From positions 19,886 through 83,885 of the forward strand of contig NZ_QXIR01000020.1 in assembly GCF_003581585.1 (NCBI RefSeq): 64,000 nucleotides of DNA. Direction: 5' to 3'. Each line of letters starts with the position of its first letter. Position 1 is the stretch's first letter. Positions 28,146-37,467 of the stretch are shown here, one piece after another. This DNA is from Bacillus salacetis (GTDB lineage: Bacteria; Bacillota; Bacilli; Bacillales; Bacillaceae_B). Position numbers and translations under genes: made by a program. The notes under the pieces were generated by a model. The model saw nothing but the letters and a program-made list of their open reading frames with translations. It was not told where the DNA came from and ran no database searches.

Positions 28146-29099
28146 ATGAATTCAGAGCTTAATAGGCCAAAAGGATTTGGCGAGATTTTGGATCAGACCT
28201 TTCGTCTGAGCAAGAACCGGTTTTTAGATTTTTTCTTGATTTTTCTTATATTGCTCGGGCCGATTTATCTGCTTCAGGCATTATTTGAATTGATGGCAGG
28301 AACGAGCTTTTTCAGAGTGGCCGGAACCGGGAACAATTGGTTTGAACAGTTCTTGAGCAGCATAGAAGGGGGAACGATGGAAGCGGAACCTGTAACAGGT
28401 GCAGGCATATTTGCAGGATTGGCCTCCGGGCTCCTTGGCATCATCAGCTCCATATTCGGTGTCATTGCGAGTGCTGCCGTCATCATCGGGGTCAACCATG
28501 TCAGGAAAAATGAAGAGTTCACGGCAGGAAGCGCAATCAAGCAGGCATTCAAAAGATTCTGGGCTTTGCTTGGGAGCTCTATCCTATACTTCCTGATCAT
28601 TTTCGGAATGATCTTTGTGCCGATCATGATTATTGGAATCGGAGGCATTTTCGCTTTCGGCTTTGGAGAAGCCTTTTCCGTCGACTCGTTCGCAGGCTCA
28701 TTGGTGACAATCCTATTCATCTTCGTCCTTCTATTAGCTGCGGCAGTGGGTATCGGGTATTTGGTCACACGCTGGAGCTTCTATATCGGAGTCGTCACGA
28801 TAGATAAAATAGCACCTGGCATCGGAACAAGCTGGAACCTTTCCAAGGGGCGCGGCTGGCTAGCATTCGGCGTTTTCCTGGTGCTGATGCTGATCACAGG
28901 GGTCGTCACGGCCGCCCTTGAATTCACATTCGGTCTGGCGCTCGGCAATAGTGTCCTGTACTCCATCATCCTCAATTTTGTGACGATGATTACATCCCTC
29001 ATCACCTCGGTCGGCTTGGCTGTCATGTTCTTTGACTTGAAGAGCAGAAATCAAGCGGAAGATCTGCAGGAAATGATTGAGGATTACAAACAAGAGTAG
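28146..29099 (+). CDS. Multi-pass membrane protein, GDPD membrane-domain/DUF7544-like
   Basis: The protein has 317 residues from ATG 28146 (GGGAGGATT upstream; an earlier in-frame TTG is less likely). The start RPKGFGEILDQTFRLSKNRF is typical of the membrane domain found with glycerophosphodiesterases and in DUF4129 operons. About six helices. It is the first gene of the DUF4129/DUF4350/MoxR/DUF58 operon and is probably a structural part of that membrane system. No enzyme motif. Confidence 0.75.
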   Translation: MNSELNRPKGFGEILDQTFRLSKNRFLDFFLIFLILLGPIYLLQALFELMAGTSFFRVAGTGNNWFEQFLSSIEGGTMEAEPVTGAGIFAGLASGLLGIISSIFGVIASAAVIIGVNHVRKNEEFTAGSAIKQAFKRFWALLGSSILYFLIIFGMIFVPIMIIGIGGIFAFGFGEAFSVDSFAGSLVTILFIFVLLLAAAVGIGYLVTRWSFYIGVVTIDKIAPGIGTSWNLSKGRGWLAFGVFLVLMLITGVVTAALEFTFGLALGNSVLYSIILNFVTMITSLITSVGLAVMFFDLKSRNQAEDLQEMIEDYKQE

Positions 29100-29181
29100 T
29101 ATGTGCGGTGCCTGGTACAAAACAGCTGATTTGTGCCGGGCTCCAATACCAATGCTGCTAATGAAAGTCAGGTGAGTCAGT

Positions 29182-29823
29182 TTGCTTAACGAAAATAATG
29201 CCAGGGATGAGCTGCAGGATATCCTGAATGATAGGGAATACACTGTGTACCAATCGGAAAATCAAGGGTTCTTTCAAAGCCTCTGGGAAAAAATCAGGGA
29301 CACCGTCATAGACTGGCTCAACAATTTATTTCCGGAATATCAAGTATCCCAGGGCAGCGGCACGATGATTACGCTGGTCCTGGTCATTCTGGGGCTCGCT
29401 GTGCTTTTCCTCGTCCTGTTTTTTGTATCCAGAAAGATGATCAACAAGCGGAAAATGGCGAAACAAAAGCCGCTGCAGCACCTTGCGGAAAAGGATTGGT
29501 CTTATCAAGATCATCTGGGTGAATCGCTAAGGCAGGAAGAGGCGGGGAATTACTCTCTTGCGGTCCGCCATCTGTTCCTTGCACTGCTTCTGAATTTCCA
29601 TGCAAGAGATTGGCTGCAGGCCAGGAAATGGAAGACGAACTGGGAGTATTACGAAGAGCTTCAAAAAGTGAACAAGGAATGGGCAGAGCAATTTTTTTCC
29701 CTCGCCTTGAAGTTTGACGAGGCAGCCTATGGCGAACGTGAAATTCAGCAGGAGGAATTCATTCCATATAAAGAAACGGCCATGAAGTGGCTGAACGAAA
29801 ACCAGCAGGAAATGGAAGCGTAG
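29182..29823 (+). CDS. DUF4129 domain membrane protein
   Basis: The protein has 213 residues. N-terminal cytosolic or external part, one membrane helix (about 66-86), then the DUF4129 domain with AEKDWSYQDHLGESLRQEEAGNYSLAVRHLFLALL. The start is TTG 29182 after CAGGTGAG. DUF4129 is often linked to transglutaminase-like and MoxR/DUF58 genes; no transglutaminase is present here. Second gene of the operon. Confidence 0.8.
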   Translation: MLNENNARDELQDILNDREYTVYQSENQGFFQSLWEKIRDTVIDWLNNLFPEYQVSQGSGTMITLVLVILGLAVLFLVLFFVSRKMINKRKMAKQKPLQHLAEKDWSYQDHLGESLRQEEAGNYSLAVRHLFLALLLNFHARDWLQARKWKTNWEYYEELQKVNKEWAEQFFSLALKFDEAAYGEREIQQEEFIPYKETAMKWLNENQQEMEA

Positions 29824-29835
29824 GGAGGGGAAGGA

Positions 29836-31002
29836 ATGGCAAAAAACAGATCGAAACTCATTATCTTCACCGTCATCCTGCTCGCCTTCGCGGTGCTGAG
29901 CTATATCATCGGATCACGCGCACCTAAGGAATATCCGGACTTCCTCTCCAATTCGCCTGCCCCGATGGGAACCAAAGCCATTTTTACATATTTGGAAGAC
30001 GAACTCGGAAGTGTTGACCGCTGGGATCACTCCCCGGATTTATTGGATAAGTCAGATGAAAGCAAGCTGCTGGTGATGGTCGAGCCGTATTTTATCCCCG
30101 AGAGTGAAGAGACCACGGGGTATCGGGAGTTCATGGAGGCAGGAAATACGATTCTCCTTTTTAAAACCGTCCCCGGCGGTATGTTTGATATAAAAATTTC
30201 AGGGTCTGAGCCAGCTGGCGCTGACGAAAATACCGTGACGCTAAGGGATCCTCAAGGCGAAGAAAGAAATGCCTATTTACCGGCTCCCGTCCGGATCGAA
30301 CCGGCAGACAAAGACGAGGTCCTGATTTCGGATGAAGCAGGTCCGGTCGCAATCCAGCGTCCTGTAGGAGACGGCAGTCTGATCGTTGCCACTGCACCGG
30401 ATTGGATGACGAACAGAGCCATTTTGGAAGAGGATCACCTGCCACTTATTTTGACTCTCATCAACACCGTCAATCCAGACACCATCCTGTTTGATGAATA
30501 CATACATGGCGGCGGAAATGCTTCAACCTTTGCCACGCTCTATCCGCAATGGTTCCTGATTTTCATCGTCCAGGGAGCAATCCTTCTCATCCTATGGCTC
30601 TGGCATCAAGGAAAGCGGTTTGGACCGATTGAAACGGCACGTGAAGAGTACGTGAGGTTCAGTGATGAGCGGATTCGTGCGCTGGCAGCCTGGTATAGAA
30701 GAGGAAAGAGGTATTCAGATTCATTAAACATCCAGGCGGATTACGTCAAACTGCTCATGCAGGAAAAATGGGGCATTGCCTACTCAAGGGAATGGACGGA
30801 AAGCACCGAGGGTCTGGCAAGGAAATGGACATCTGTTTCGGAAAAAGAAATCACGAACTTCGTTAAGGGATTAACCGATATTTTACAAAGAGACAAAATG
30901 AGCAAGCAGGAATACTTATCATGGTCGAAAAAAATTGACCGACTGAGGAAAGAGGTGGAGGAGAATGAAGCCAGAACTAACATCCTTACTAGAAAAATAT
31001 GA
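29836..31002 (+). CDS. DUF4350 domain membrane protein
   Basis: The protein has 388 residues. Helices are near the start (about 8-26) and at about 238-256. Between them is a DUF4350 region with PAPMGTKAIFTYLEDELGSV and the FDEYIHGG block; a cytosolic helical tail follows. It overlaps the MoxR gene by 38 bp. Function within the operon is unknown, probably membrane complex assembly. Confidence 0.8.
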   Translation: MAKNRSKLIIFTVILLAFAVLSYIIGSRAPKEYPDFLSNSPAPMGTKAIFTYLEDELGSVDRWDHSPDLLDKSDESKLLVMVEPYFIPESEETTGYREFMEAGNTILLFKTVPGGMFDIKISGSEPAGADENTVTLRDPQGEERNAYLPAPVRIEPADKDEVLISDEAGPVAIQRPVGDGSLIVATAPDWMTNRAILEEDHLPLILTLINTVNPDTILFDEYIHGGGNASTFATLYPQWFLIFIVQGAILLILWLWHQGKRFGPIETAREEYVRFSDERIRALAAWYRRGKRYSDSLNIQADYVKLLMQEKWGIAYSREWTESTEGLARKWTSVSEKEITNFVKGLTDILQRDKMSKQEYLSWSKKIDRLRKEVEENEARTNILTRKI

Positions 31003-31894
31003 AAGCCGTATCCTGGGGCAGCGGACAAACCTGAGACTGCTCCTTTCAGCCGTATTGGCAGGGGGACACGTCCTCATCGAAGGGGTTCCGGGCACGGGAA
31101 AAACACAGATGGTCCGTACGCTGGCAGAGCTGCTGGCCGGGGATTTCAGCCGCATCCAGTTCACGCCGGATCTCCTGCCGAGTGATATTACAGGAAGCAC
31201 AATCTACAATATGAAAGACAGTTCCTTTCAGACACTGAAGGGGCCGATTTTCACCAATATCCTTCTTGCGGATGAGATAAACCGGACACCTGCCAAGACA
31301 CAGGCAGCCCTGTTGGAGGCCATGGAAGAAAAGCAGGTGACCATCCAAGGTGAAACATATCCGTTACCGGACGTCTTCTTTGTTGTGGCGACACAGAATC
31401 CGATTGAGTTCGAAGGAACCTATCCGCTTCCGGAAGCCCAGCAGGACCGTTTTCTGTTTAAACTGAACATCGATTTCCCTGAGCTGGAAGAGGAAAAAAG
31501 AGTGCTGAAATCAGTCATCGAAGGAATCTTCAGCCAGGGAGCTGTGGAACCGGCGCTGACCATGGAGGCTTTTTCAAGCATCCGCAAAGAAGTGGCGGCT
31601 GTCACAATCTCAGACAGTGTCCTCGACTACATCATGAAAATCGTCCGCAAAACAAGGGACACTGACAGCATCCGTTTCGGTGCCAGCACAAGGGCGGCGA
31701 TCTCCATCGGCAAAGCCTCACAAGCGTGGGCTTATATGGCCGGCCGCGATTATGTCACACCAGATGATATTAAAATGACGGCACGCCCTGCTTTACGGCA
31801 CAGAATCCAAATCTCGCCGCACATGGAATTGGAGGGAGCGACGGTTGATACGATCATTGAAGAACTTGTGGGGGCGGTTCCTGTTCCGCGATAA
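30965..31894 (+). CDS. MoxR-family AAA+ ATPase
   Basis: The protein has 309 residues. Walker A is GVPGTGKT, Walker B ILLADEINR, sensor 1 VVATQNPIE, with the arginine-finger region YPLPEAQQDRF. MoxR proteins are chaperone-like ATPases that activate partners carrying VWA/DUF58 domains. AAAGAGGTGGAGGAG precedes the ATG, so the 38-bp overlap with the DUF4350 gene is credible. Overlaps the DUF58 gene by 50 bp. Confidence 0.92.
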   Translation: MKPELTSLLEKYESRILGQRTNLRLLLSAVLAGGHVLIEGVPGTGKTQMVRTLAELLAGDFSRIQFTPDLLPSDITGSTIYNMKDSSFQTLKGPIFTNILLADEINRTPAKTQAALLEAMEEKQVTIQGETYPLPDVFFVVATQNPIEFEGTYPLPEAQQDRFLFKLNIDFPELEEEKRVLKSVIEGIFSQGAVEPALTMEAFSSIRKEVAAVTISDSVLDYIMKIVRKTRDTDSIRFGASTRAAISIGKASQAWAYMAGRDYVTPDDIKMTARPALRHRIQISPHMELEGATVDTIIEELVGAVPVPR

Positions 31895-33200
31895 AGGAAT
31901 CCTGCCGACGGGACGGCTGATGATGTCAATCGCCGTTCTGTCTTTATTGCTGTTCCTTGGCGGGTTCTTCGGGATTTCCTGGACCCTGGTCATCACCGCT
32001 GATTTAGCTTTTCTTTTGCTGAGCCTGCTTGATTTGATTCTGTCTCCCCGTAAAAAGGAGATTTCGGTCCGCAGGGAAATGCCGGATGAAATGGAACGTG
32101 CCTTGGAATATGATGTCCAAGTAAAGGTTTCGAGCGAATCGAAACATGCCTTTTCCTATAAAATTGTTGATGGAATCCCGCAATCCTTCGAACGGCCGTT
32201 TCCTCTGCAAGGCTCCGCCGGGGAAGGGACGTCTACATTATTATATAAAACAGCTGCTCCGGTACGCGGGCAGTATGCCATTGAAAAACTTTTTCTGCGC
32301 TATCGAAGCAAGCTTGGTTTATGGGAAAAGCAAAAGACTTTTACAATAGAGGAAAGCGTCAAGGTGATCCCTGACCTGACGGATACAAAGCGGTTCCTTG
32401 AGGATGCCCAGCAGTTCCTGATTTATGAAGGAATGAAAATCCGCAGAATGAAGAGCGGCGCCGGGGAGTTTTCGAAAATAAGGAATTACGCTGTCGGGGA
32501 TGATCCAAGAATGATCAACTGGCGGCAGACGGCCAAGCTGCGTGAAGTCATGACGAATGAATATGAGCCTGAACATGGTAAGTATATTACGGTTCTGATC
32601 GACTGCGGCCGGATGATGGGAGCCGAGCTGACGAAAGGCAACCGTTTGGAAAGAGCATTGGAAGCCGCGATGACGGTAAGTGCGGCTGCGCTGCAAAAAG
32701 GAGACTATGTGTCGGTGCTGGCTTTCTCGAAAGACGTCAAGGTCTTTGTACCGCCTGCTAAAGGAATGGCGCACCTGCAGACAATCCTGCAGAGCATTTA
32801 TAATCTGGAAGTGGATTCAGCAGAATCTAACTATGCAGCAGTACTCAGCTACCTTCAGAATGTGCAGAAGAAACGAAGCCTGCTTTTATTATTCAGTGAT
32901 GTCGGTTCCTTCCTGCATGAAGGTGGAGCATTGACGTACCTCCACCGTTTGCGCCAGCGCCATTTATTCTTGATGCTCGGGATAGAAGACAGGACAGTGC
33001 TGAACCGGGCAGGGGAAGAACCAGAGTCGATCAGGAATACCATGATCAAGAGCATGGCGCAGAAGCAACTGCTGATCAAGAAACGGGAAAAAGTGAAGTG
33101 GGAAAAAAGAGGCCTCCAAATGGCGGAGGCCCGGGAAGAGAAGCTGGCCGCAGCCGCCGTCTCTCACTATATCGACATTATGAACCGGGGGCTGCTGTAG
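31845..33200 (+). CDS. DUF58 (VWA-like) protein, MoxR partner
   Basis: The protein has up to 451 residues. Two N-terminal helices (about 25-65) precede a beta domain and the DUF58 signature GEFSKIRNYAVGDDPRMINWRQTAKL, with a VWA-type metal site near VLIDCGRMM. The start is taken as TTG 31845 because GGAGGGAG lies 6 nt upstream; TTG codons at 31857 and 31869 are alternatives. It is the expected membrane partner of MoxR, equivalent to B. subtilis YeaD. Confidence 0.88.
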   Translation: MIRSLKNLWGRFLFRDKGILPTGRLMMSIAVLSLLLFLGGFFGISWTLVITADLAFLLLSLLDLILSPRKKEISVRREMPDEMERALEYDVQVKVSSESKHAFSYKIVDGIPQSFERPFPLQGSAGEGTSTLLYKTAAPVRGQYAIEKLFLRYRSKLGLWEKQKTFTIEESVKVIPDLTDTKRFLEDAQQFLIYEGMKIRRMKSGAGEFSKIRNYAVGDDPRMINWRQTAKLREVMTNEYEPEHGKYITVLIDCGRMMGAELTKGNRLERALEAAMTVSAAALQKGDYVSVLAFSKDVKVFVPPAKGMAHLQTILQSIYNLEVDSAESNYAAVLSYLQNVQKKRSLLLLFSDVGSFLHEGGALTYLHRLRQRHLFLMLGIEDRTVLNRAGEEPESIRNTMIKSMAQKQLLIKKREKVKWEKRGLQMAEAREEKLAAAAVSHYIDIMNRGLL

Positions 33201-33202
33201 GC

Positions 33203-33480
33203 TGAAAAGCGGAAGCGATCCCGTTCAGCTGCGTGCGCTCTGGGCTGGCTCCAGTAGGAGATAAGGAAATTCGGCAAGCGAAGCAAGCCGATGTTGACTT
33301 CTTTCAAAGGAGAGAGACGGAAATCTGCCGGTACTGGCCGCTTTGTAGGCGAGGAGGCATTGTCCATCGTTGCGCCGGCCGTTGTGGCATTGAAGCAAAG
33401 CGGAAGCTGCCGCTCAGAGTCGAAGCCCGCGCTCGCCCGCTGACCCTGAATGTGGCCGCCTGCCTTCCGCTTCAATCAGC
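33203..33480. repeat. GC-rich intergenic block with AAGCGGAAG motifs
   Basis: A 315-bp gap between convergent genes. The sequence is visibly more GC-rich than its surroundings. AAAGCGGAAGC occurs near 33206 and near 33398, and GCCTTCCGCTT near the far end forms an approximate inverted terminal pair. The block CGGAAGCGATCCCGTTCAGC resembles an intergenic repeat I recall from many bacilli. Open frames run on both strands, but none has a ribosome site or recognisable product. No classical terminator is seen for either neighbour. Confidence 0.45.
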
Positions 33481-33515
33481 ACCGGGAAATTCTTTTACCA
33501 GCAAGAGCAGTTCGG

Positions 33516-34487
33516 TTATACGAACTTAACTTGATTTTTCTTCATCAGCATACTTCCAATCAGGACATAAACAATCAAACCGATCACCGTCAATCCGGCG
33601 ATCACGTATTTGACTTCCAGTGAAAGAGTGGAAGGTGTGATGAAGCCTTCGATGATACCGGCAATCACGAATAAAGGAATCGTACCGAGAAGCAGCAGGA
33701 CAGAACGTTTTGCCTGCTGCTTTAATTGATAACCGCGCGAATAGCGGCCTGGTGCAAAAAGATTGTAGCCCATAAGCAGGCCGGCACCTCCGGCGATGAA
33801 AATCGCGGTGAGTTCGATCATCCCGTGCGGTACGATATAAGCCCAGAACTCATAGCTTTTACCATAATGCCAGAATAGAGCGGCGATCGCCCCGACGATG
33901 ATGCCGTTATAAATCAGCAAGTACACCGTCAGAAGGCCGAATGTGATCCCGCCTGCGAAAGCCAGCAGTGCGACCTGGATGTTGTTGGTCATGATGGTGG
34001 CGGACATCATCGGCGCATCGACACTTCCTTCATTTTCACCGAGCCTTTCAGGGTCGAATCCCTGGGCCATATTTTCAGGCAGCACTGAATAAATGTGAAG
34101 CGGATCGTCGGCAACCGAGAAAAAGCTTCCCACTGCACCAATGATGAAAAGAAGCATGGCGAAGAGGATCATTTTCCACTGCTGCAGGAACAAACCGATA
34201 AAGGTGACACTGAAAAAGTGGCGGATCTGCTTCCAGCTGGAAACCTGGTCGCGGTATAAGAGATTATGAGACTTAGAGACAAGATCATTCAAGTAGGCTG
34301 TCACGTCTTCTTGAGGATAGTAGGTCTGGCTGTAGGAGAGATTTTGGGCAGCTTTTTGATAAAGCCGGCTGAAGCGGTCAATATTCTCTCCTTTGATCTT
34401 GCTTTTTCGTCTTGGCATGCTTGCAATCAGTTCCTCCAGCTCTTTCCAATCATTTCGATGCTGCTGGATGAATTGTTTTGAATTCAT
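33516..34487 (-). CDS. SpoIIM-family (DUF95) membrane protein
   Basis: The protein has 323 residues. A soluble helical N-terminus (about 1-100), then about five helices and the IVPHGMIELTAIFIAGGAG block shared with stage II sporulation protein M. Genes of this type usually sit beside MoxR/DUF58/RDD genes, as here, and are not the true spoIIM of the engulfment complex. AGCAGGTG precedes the ATG. Transcribed divergently from the RDD gene. Confidence 0.85.
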   Translation of the reverse strand: MNSKQFIQQHRNDWKELEELIASMPRRKSKIKGENIDRFSRLYQKAAQNLSYSQTYYPQEDVTAYLNDLVSKSHNLLYRDQVSSWKQIRHFFSVTFIGLFLQQWKMILFAMLLFIIGAVGSFFSVADDPLHIYSVLPENMAQGFDPERLGENEGSVDAPMMSATIMTNNIQVALLAFAGGITFGLLTVYLLIYNGIIVGAIAALFWHYGKSYEFWAYIVPHGMIELTAIFIAGGAGLLMGYNLFAPGRYSRGYQLKQQAKRSVLLLLGTIPLFVIAGIIEGFITPSTLSLEVKYVIAGLTVIGLIVYVLIGSMLMKKNQVKFV

Positions 34488-34624
34488 GAAAACACCTGCT
34501 TTTAATAGGGTTGTATTTCCGGCAAAATTCGGGTGGTGACTGTCACTTGTCGGAAAATATGTAATTATTGGATGGTTCCGTCATCTTTATTATAGTACAA
34601 AAATCAGGAAATGAGGAATCGGAT

Positions 34625-35434
34625 ATGCGCGAGGAACAAATAGATATCAAAACACCCGAGTATGTGTCGCTCCAGTTTCGGACGGCGGGGCTTGGAAGCA
34701 GGGCTGCTGCGTTCTTGATCGACCAGATCCTGCTCACTATCATCAATATCCTGGTGATTGTAGTGCTGGCGTGGGTGTTGAATATATCTTCCCAAAATCC
34801 ATACATGGAAGCCCAGAGAATCTATTCAGGGACAATTGCCATCGTTGTCGTTGGAATGTTTGTTCTAAACTGGGGCTATTTTTTAGTATATGAATTTTTT
34901 TCCGGCGGAAGGACGCTGGGGAAGAAATTGATCGGCATCAGGGTCATCCAGGAGAACGGGCAGAGCATCACGCTTCTCTCAAGTTTTATAAGGAACATCA
35001 TGAGGATCGTCGATATGCTCCCGGTTTATTATTTTGTGGGAATGCTGATGGTGTTCTTCCATGGAAAGCACAAGCGTCTTGGCGATATTACAGCTGGAAC
35101 CATTGTCGTCCATGAAAGAAGGAAGAAGAAAGCGAATAAGAAAAGTGCAATCGAGAAAGAAGTCGCATCCAGAGGGTACGACAAGGACAGCCTGGATATC
35201 GAGGAAAGCACACTCAGGGCATTGGGCGCGAAAGAGTGGAAGCTCCTAAGGACCTACAGCCAGCGGTTCACCCACGTGGAACAGAATCAAAGGCTTGTAT
35301 TGACCAGGCAGGTTGCCGAGATCATCCTCCCAAAAATCGGGATGGAAGTAGAAAGACAAACCGAGCAGGAACTTGAAAATACCTTGCTCGTACTTTATCT
35401 CAAACTCAAGGATGAATGGGAATTCGAGCTTTGA
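34625..35434 (+). CDS. RDD family membrane protein
   Basis: The protein has 269 residues from ATG 34625 (GAGGAATCGG upstream; the frame is open from 34568). The RDD hallmark residues are in GLGSRAAAFLIDQILL (R, D), with the GRTLGKKLIGIRVI block, and about three helices. A cytosolic basic/charged tail of about 90 residues follows. Typically encoded with SpoIIM-like, MoxR and DUF58 genes; proposed roles include ion transport. Confidence 0.86.
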   Translation: MREEQIDIKTPEYVSLQFRTAGLGSRAAAFLIDQILLTIINILVIVVLAWVLNISSQNPYMEAQRIYSGTIAIVVVGMFVLNWGYFLVYEFFSGGRTLGKKLIGIRVIQENGQSITLLSSFIRNIMRIVDMLPVYYFVGMLMVFFHGKHKRLGDITAGTIVVHERRKKKANKKSAIEKEVASRGYDKDSLDIEESTLRALGAKEWKLLRTYSQRFTHVEQNQRLVLTRQVAEIILPKIGMEVERQTEQELENTLLVLYLKLKDEWEFEL

Positions 35435-35436
35435 TG

Positions 35437-35559
35437 CTTTACCACTTTAAAGCACTCGGGGACAGTCCCCTGTTACGTTAACGTATCAGGGGACTGTCCC
35501 CGACTCTATTAACGCATTAACGCGATGAGGGACAGTCCCTCATCGCGTTAATGCGTTAA
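35437..35559. repeat. Three 55-bp-type palindromes in tandem (copies 7-9)
   Basis: Cores are centred at 35464 (GGGGACAGTCCCC), 35495 (GGGGACTGTCCCC) and 35534 (GAGGGACAGTCCCTC). The third is a perfect 25-bp-arm inverted repeat (35509-35559). The second is squeezed between partial neighbours, suggesting nested insertion or recombination between copies. Starts 2 bp past the RDD stop. Confidence 0.88.
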
Positions 35560-35593
35560 ATTAAAAAGTGTCTGGAAAGCACCAGAAACGGGC

Positions 35594-36163
35594 TTTTAAG
35601 ACATTTTCTCTGCTTTTTCAAGGACTTCATGTACTTTAGACGGATTCTCAAGACATTTTCTCTGCTTTTTCAAGGACTTCATGTACTTTAGACGGATTCT
35701 CAAGACATTTTCTCTGCTTTTTCAAGGACTTCATGTACTTGCACCGGTCTCTCAAGACATTTTCTCTGCATTTTGAAGGACTTCATGTACTTGAACCGGT
35801 CTCTCAAGACACTTTTTCTACTTTTTTAAGGCCTTCGTGTACTTCAACCGGGCTCTCAAGACATTTTTTCTGCTTTTTCAAGGACTTCATGTACTTGAAC
35901 CGGTCTCTCAAGACACTTTTTCTACTTTTTGAAGGCCTCCATGTACTTGAAACGAACTCTCAAGACACTTTTTCTACTTTTTCCAGAACATCGTGTACTT
36001 GAACCGGTCTCTCAAGACACTTTTTCTACTTTTTGAAGGTCTCCATGTACTTGAACGGGTCTCTCAAGACACATTCTCTACTTTTTCCAGGCCTTCATGT
36101 ACTTGAACTAACCTCTCAAGACATTTTCTCTACTTTTTCAAGACTTTCATATACTTGAAATCA
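35594..36163. repeat. 52-bp minisatellite, 11 tandem copies
   Basis: Anchor AAGACA recurs at 35598, 35650, 35702, 35754, 35806, 35858, 35910, 35962, 36014, 36066 and 36118, always 52 bp apart. The unit reads roughly CTCAAGACATTTTCTCTG, CTTTTTCAAGGACTTCATG, TACTTGAACCGGTCT. The first two junctions are identical to each other; later copies diverge. Whole units are conserved, so this is not a CRISPR array. Because 52 is not a multiple of three, the open frame across part of it (35733-36002) is an accident. Confidence 0.95.
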
Positions 36164-36167
36164 ACAA

Positions 36168-36197
36168 AAAGCGTGAGGATCGGGGTCCTCACGCTTT
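36168..36197 (-). terminator. Terminator of the trhO gene
   Basis: A 12-bp perfect stem AAAGCGTGAGGA (36168-36179) pairs with 36186-36197; on the minus strand it exits into a T-run. Confidence 0.88.
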
Positions 36198-36212
36198 CAT
36201 CTAGAATTATAT

Positions 36213-37184
36213 TTACGCTTTCACGCCATCTTCTTCTTCAATTCTGCGAAGTCTTTCTGCCACTTCTTCTTCAGAAAGGTTGTGCTCCATCACGTAGCGG
36301 TTTTCTTCATGAGTACGGCATTCGTGAGAGCAGCTTCTCATATATTTATGCTCATTTTCTTCAGAGCAAAGGATTTTCTTGTTACATGGAGGGTAAGCAC
36401 AGTTCACGTAGCGCTCACAAGGCTCGCCGCTGTAGTAGTCTTTCCCGACAACGACATGCTCTTTGCGGTTTACAGGAACAGCGATCCTTTCATCAAATAC
36501 ATAAAGCTGTCCATCCCACAGATCGCCTTGCACTTCAGGATCATAACCGTATGTCACGATACCGCCGTGCAGCTGGGCTACATCCTCAAAGCCTTCACGC
36601 TTCAGCCAGCCTGAGAATTTTTCGCAGCGGATTCCGCCTGTGCAGTAAGTGATGACTTTTTTGCCTTCCAGCATTTCTTTATTTTCACGGACCCAGTCAG
36701 GAAGATCACGGAAGTTTTCGATATCCGGTCTGATCGCTCCTCTGAAGTGTCCTAAATCATACTCATAGTCATTTCGAGCATCAAGCAAGACAACATCATC
36801 GCGTTGAATCTGCTCATAAAAATCTTTCGGGTTCAGGTATTCACCAGTGATTTCGTGAGGATTGATATCATCTTCAAGACGAAGAGTCACCAATTCCGAA
36901 CGATGTTTTACCTTAAGCTTCTTGAAAGCATGCTCATCCGCTTCATCAATTTTAAAAACTGTATCATGGAAGCGGTGATCGTTTTTCATCATGTCCATAT
37001 ATTGTTCTGTCGCTTCGAACGTACCGGAAACCGTTCCGTTGATTCCTTCCTTAGCGATCAGAATGCGTCCTTTAAGGCCCATTTCCTCACAACGCTTCTT
37101 GTGGTACTTTGTGTACGCCTCAGGATCCTCGATTGTTACATAATTGTAGTACAGAAGGACTCTGTATGGTTTTGTCTCGCTCAT
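36213..37184 (-). CDS. trhO: tRNA uridine(34) hydroxylase, rhodanese family
   Basis: The protein has 323 residues from ATG 37184, which has AGGTGG 8 nt upstream; GTG/ATG codons at 37196 and 37190 are too close to that site. An N-terminal ferredoxin-like domain starts at [10 protein letters not shown]; the rhodanese domain has the active loop CTGGIRC; the C-terminal Cys-rich part is [15 protein letters not shown] with a later SCSHEC. This is the TrhO/YceA family (YbfQ in B. subtilis), which makes 5-hydroxyuridine at the tRNA wobble position using O2. Monocistronic. Confidence 0.93.
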   Translation of the reverse strand: MSETKPYRVLLYYNYVTIEDPEAYTKYHKKRCEEMGLKGRILIAKEGINGTVSGTFEATEQYMDMMKNDHRFHDTVFKIDEADEHAFKKLKVKHRSELVTLRLEDDINPHEITGEYLNPKDFYEQIQRDDVVLLDARNDYEYDLGHFRGAIRPDIENFRDLPDWVRENKEMLEGKKVITYCTGGIRCEKFSGWLKREGFEDVAQLHGGIVTYGYDPEVQGDLWDGQLYVFDERIAVPVNRKEHVVVGKDYYSGEPCERYVNCAYPPCNKKILCSEENEHKYMRSCSHECRTHEENRYVMEHNLSEEEVAERLRRIEEEDGVKA

Positions 37185-37336
37185 ATTCATTTCCACCTAT
37201 CAATTTATATTTGCAAGATATAAATGCCAGATGCCATTTCTCTTACGATTTACTATTATAGCAAAAAAACAATAAAAATATTAGTGGGAATTTTTATTAC
37301 AGATTAACGTATTGATAACCTCTTTTAGAAGTAATC

Positions 37337-37391
37337 CTTTAACGCATTAAAGCAGCCGGGGACTGTCCCCCGCTGCTTTAATGCGCTAAAG
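37337..37391. repeat. 55-bp palindromic repeat, copy 10
   Basis: Centre T37364, core CCGGGGACTGTCCCC. Arms CTTTAACGCATTAAAGCAG / CTGCTTTAATGCGCTAAAG pair with two mismatches. Lies between the divergent trhO gene and the riboswitch promoter region. Confidence 0.92.
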
Positions 37392-37467
37392 TGCACATCT
37401 CCTTCTTGATTTCCGGATTACGGGAGTGTAAGATATAGGTTATAAGTACTATTTATATGGAAAATAA

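Noticed and set aside
35733..36002. 89-residue open frame within the minisatellite
   Set aside because: The 52-bp period shifts frame each unit, so the protein has no consistent repeat; no ribosome site.
35594..36163. CRISPR-like array
   Set aside because: The whole 52-bp unit is conserved with no unique spacers between short repeats, and there are no cas genes.
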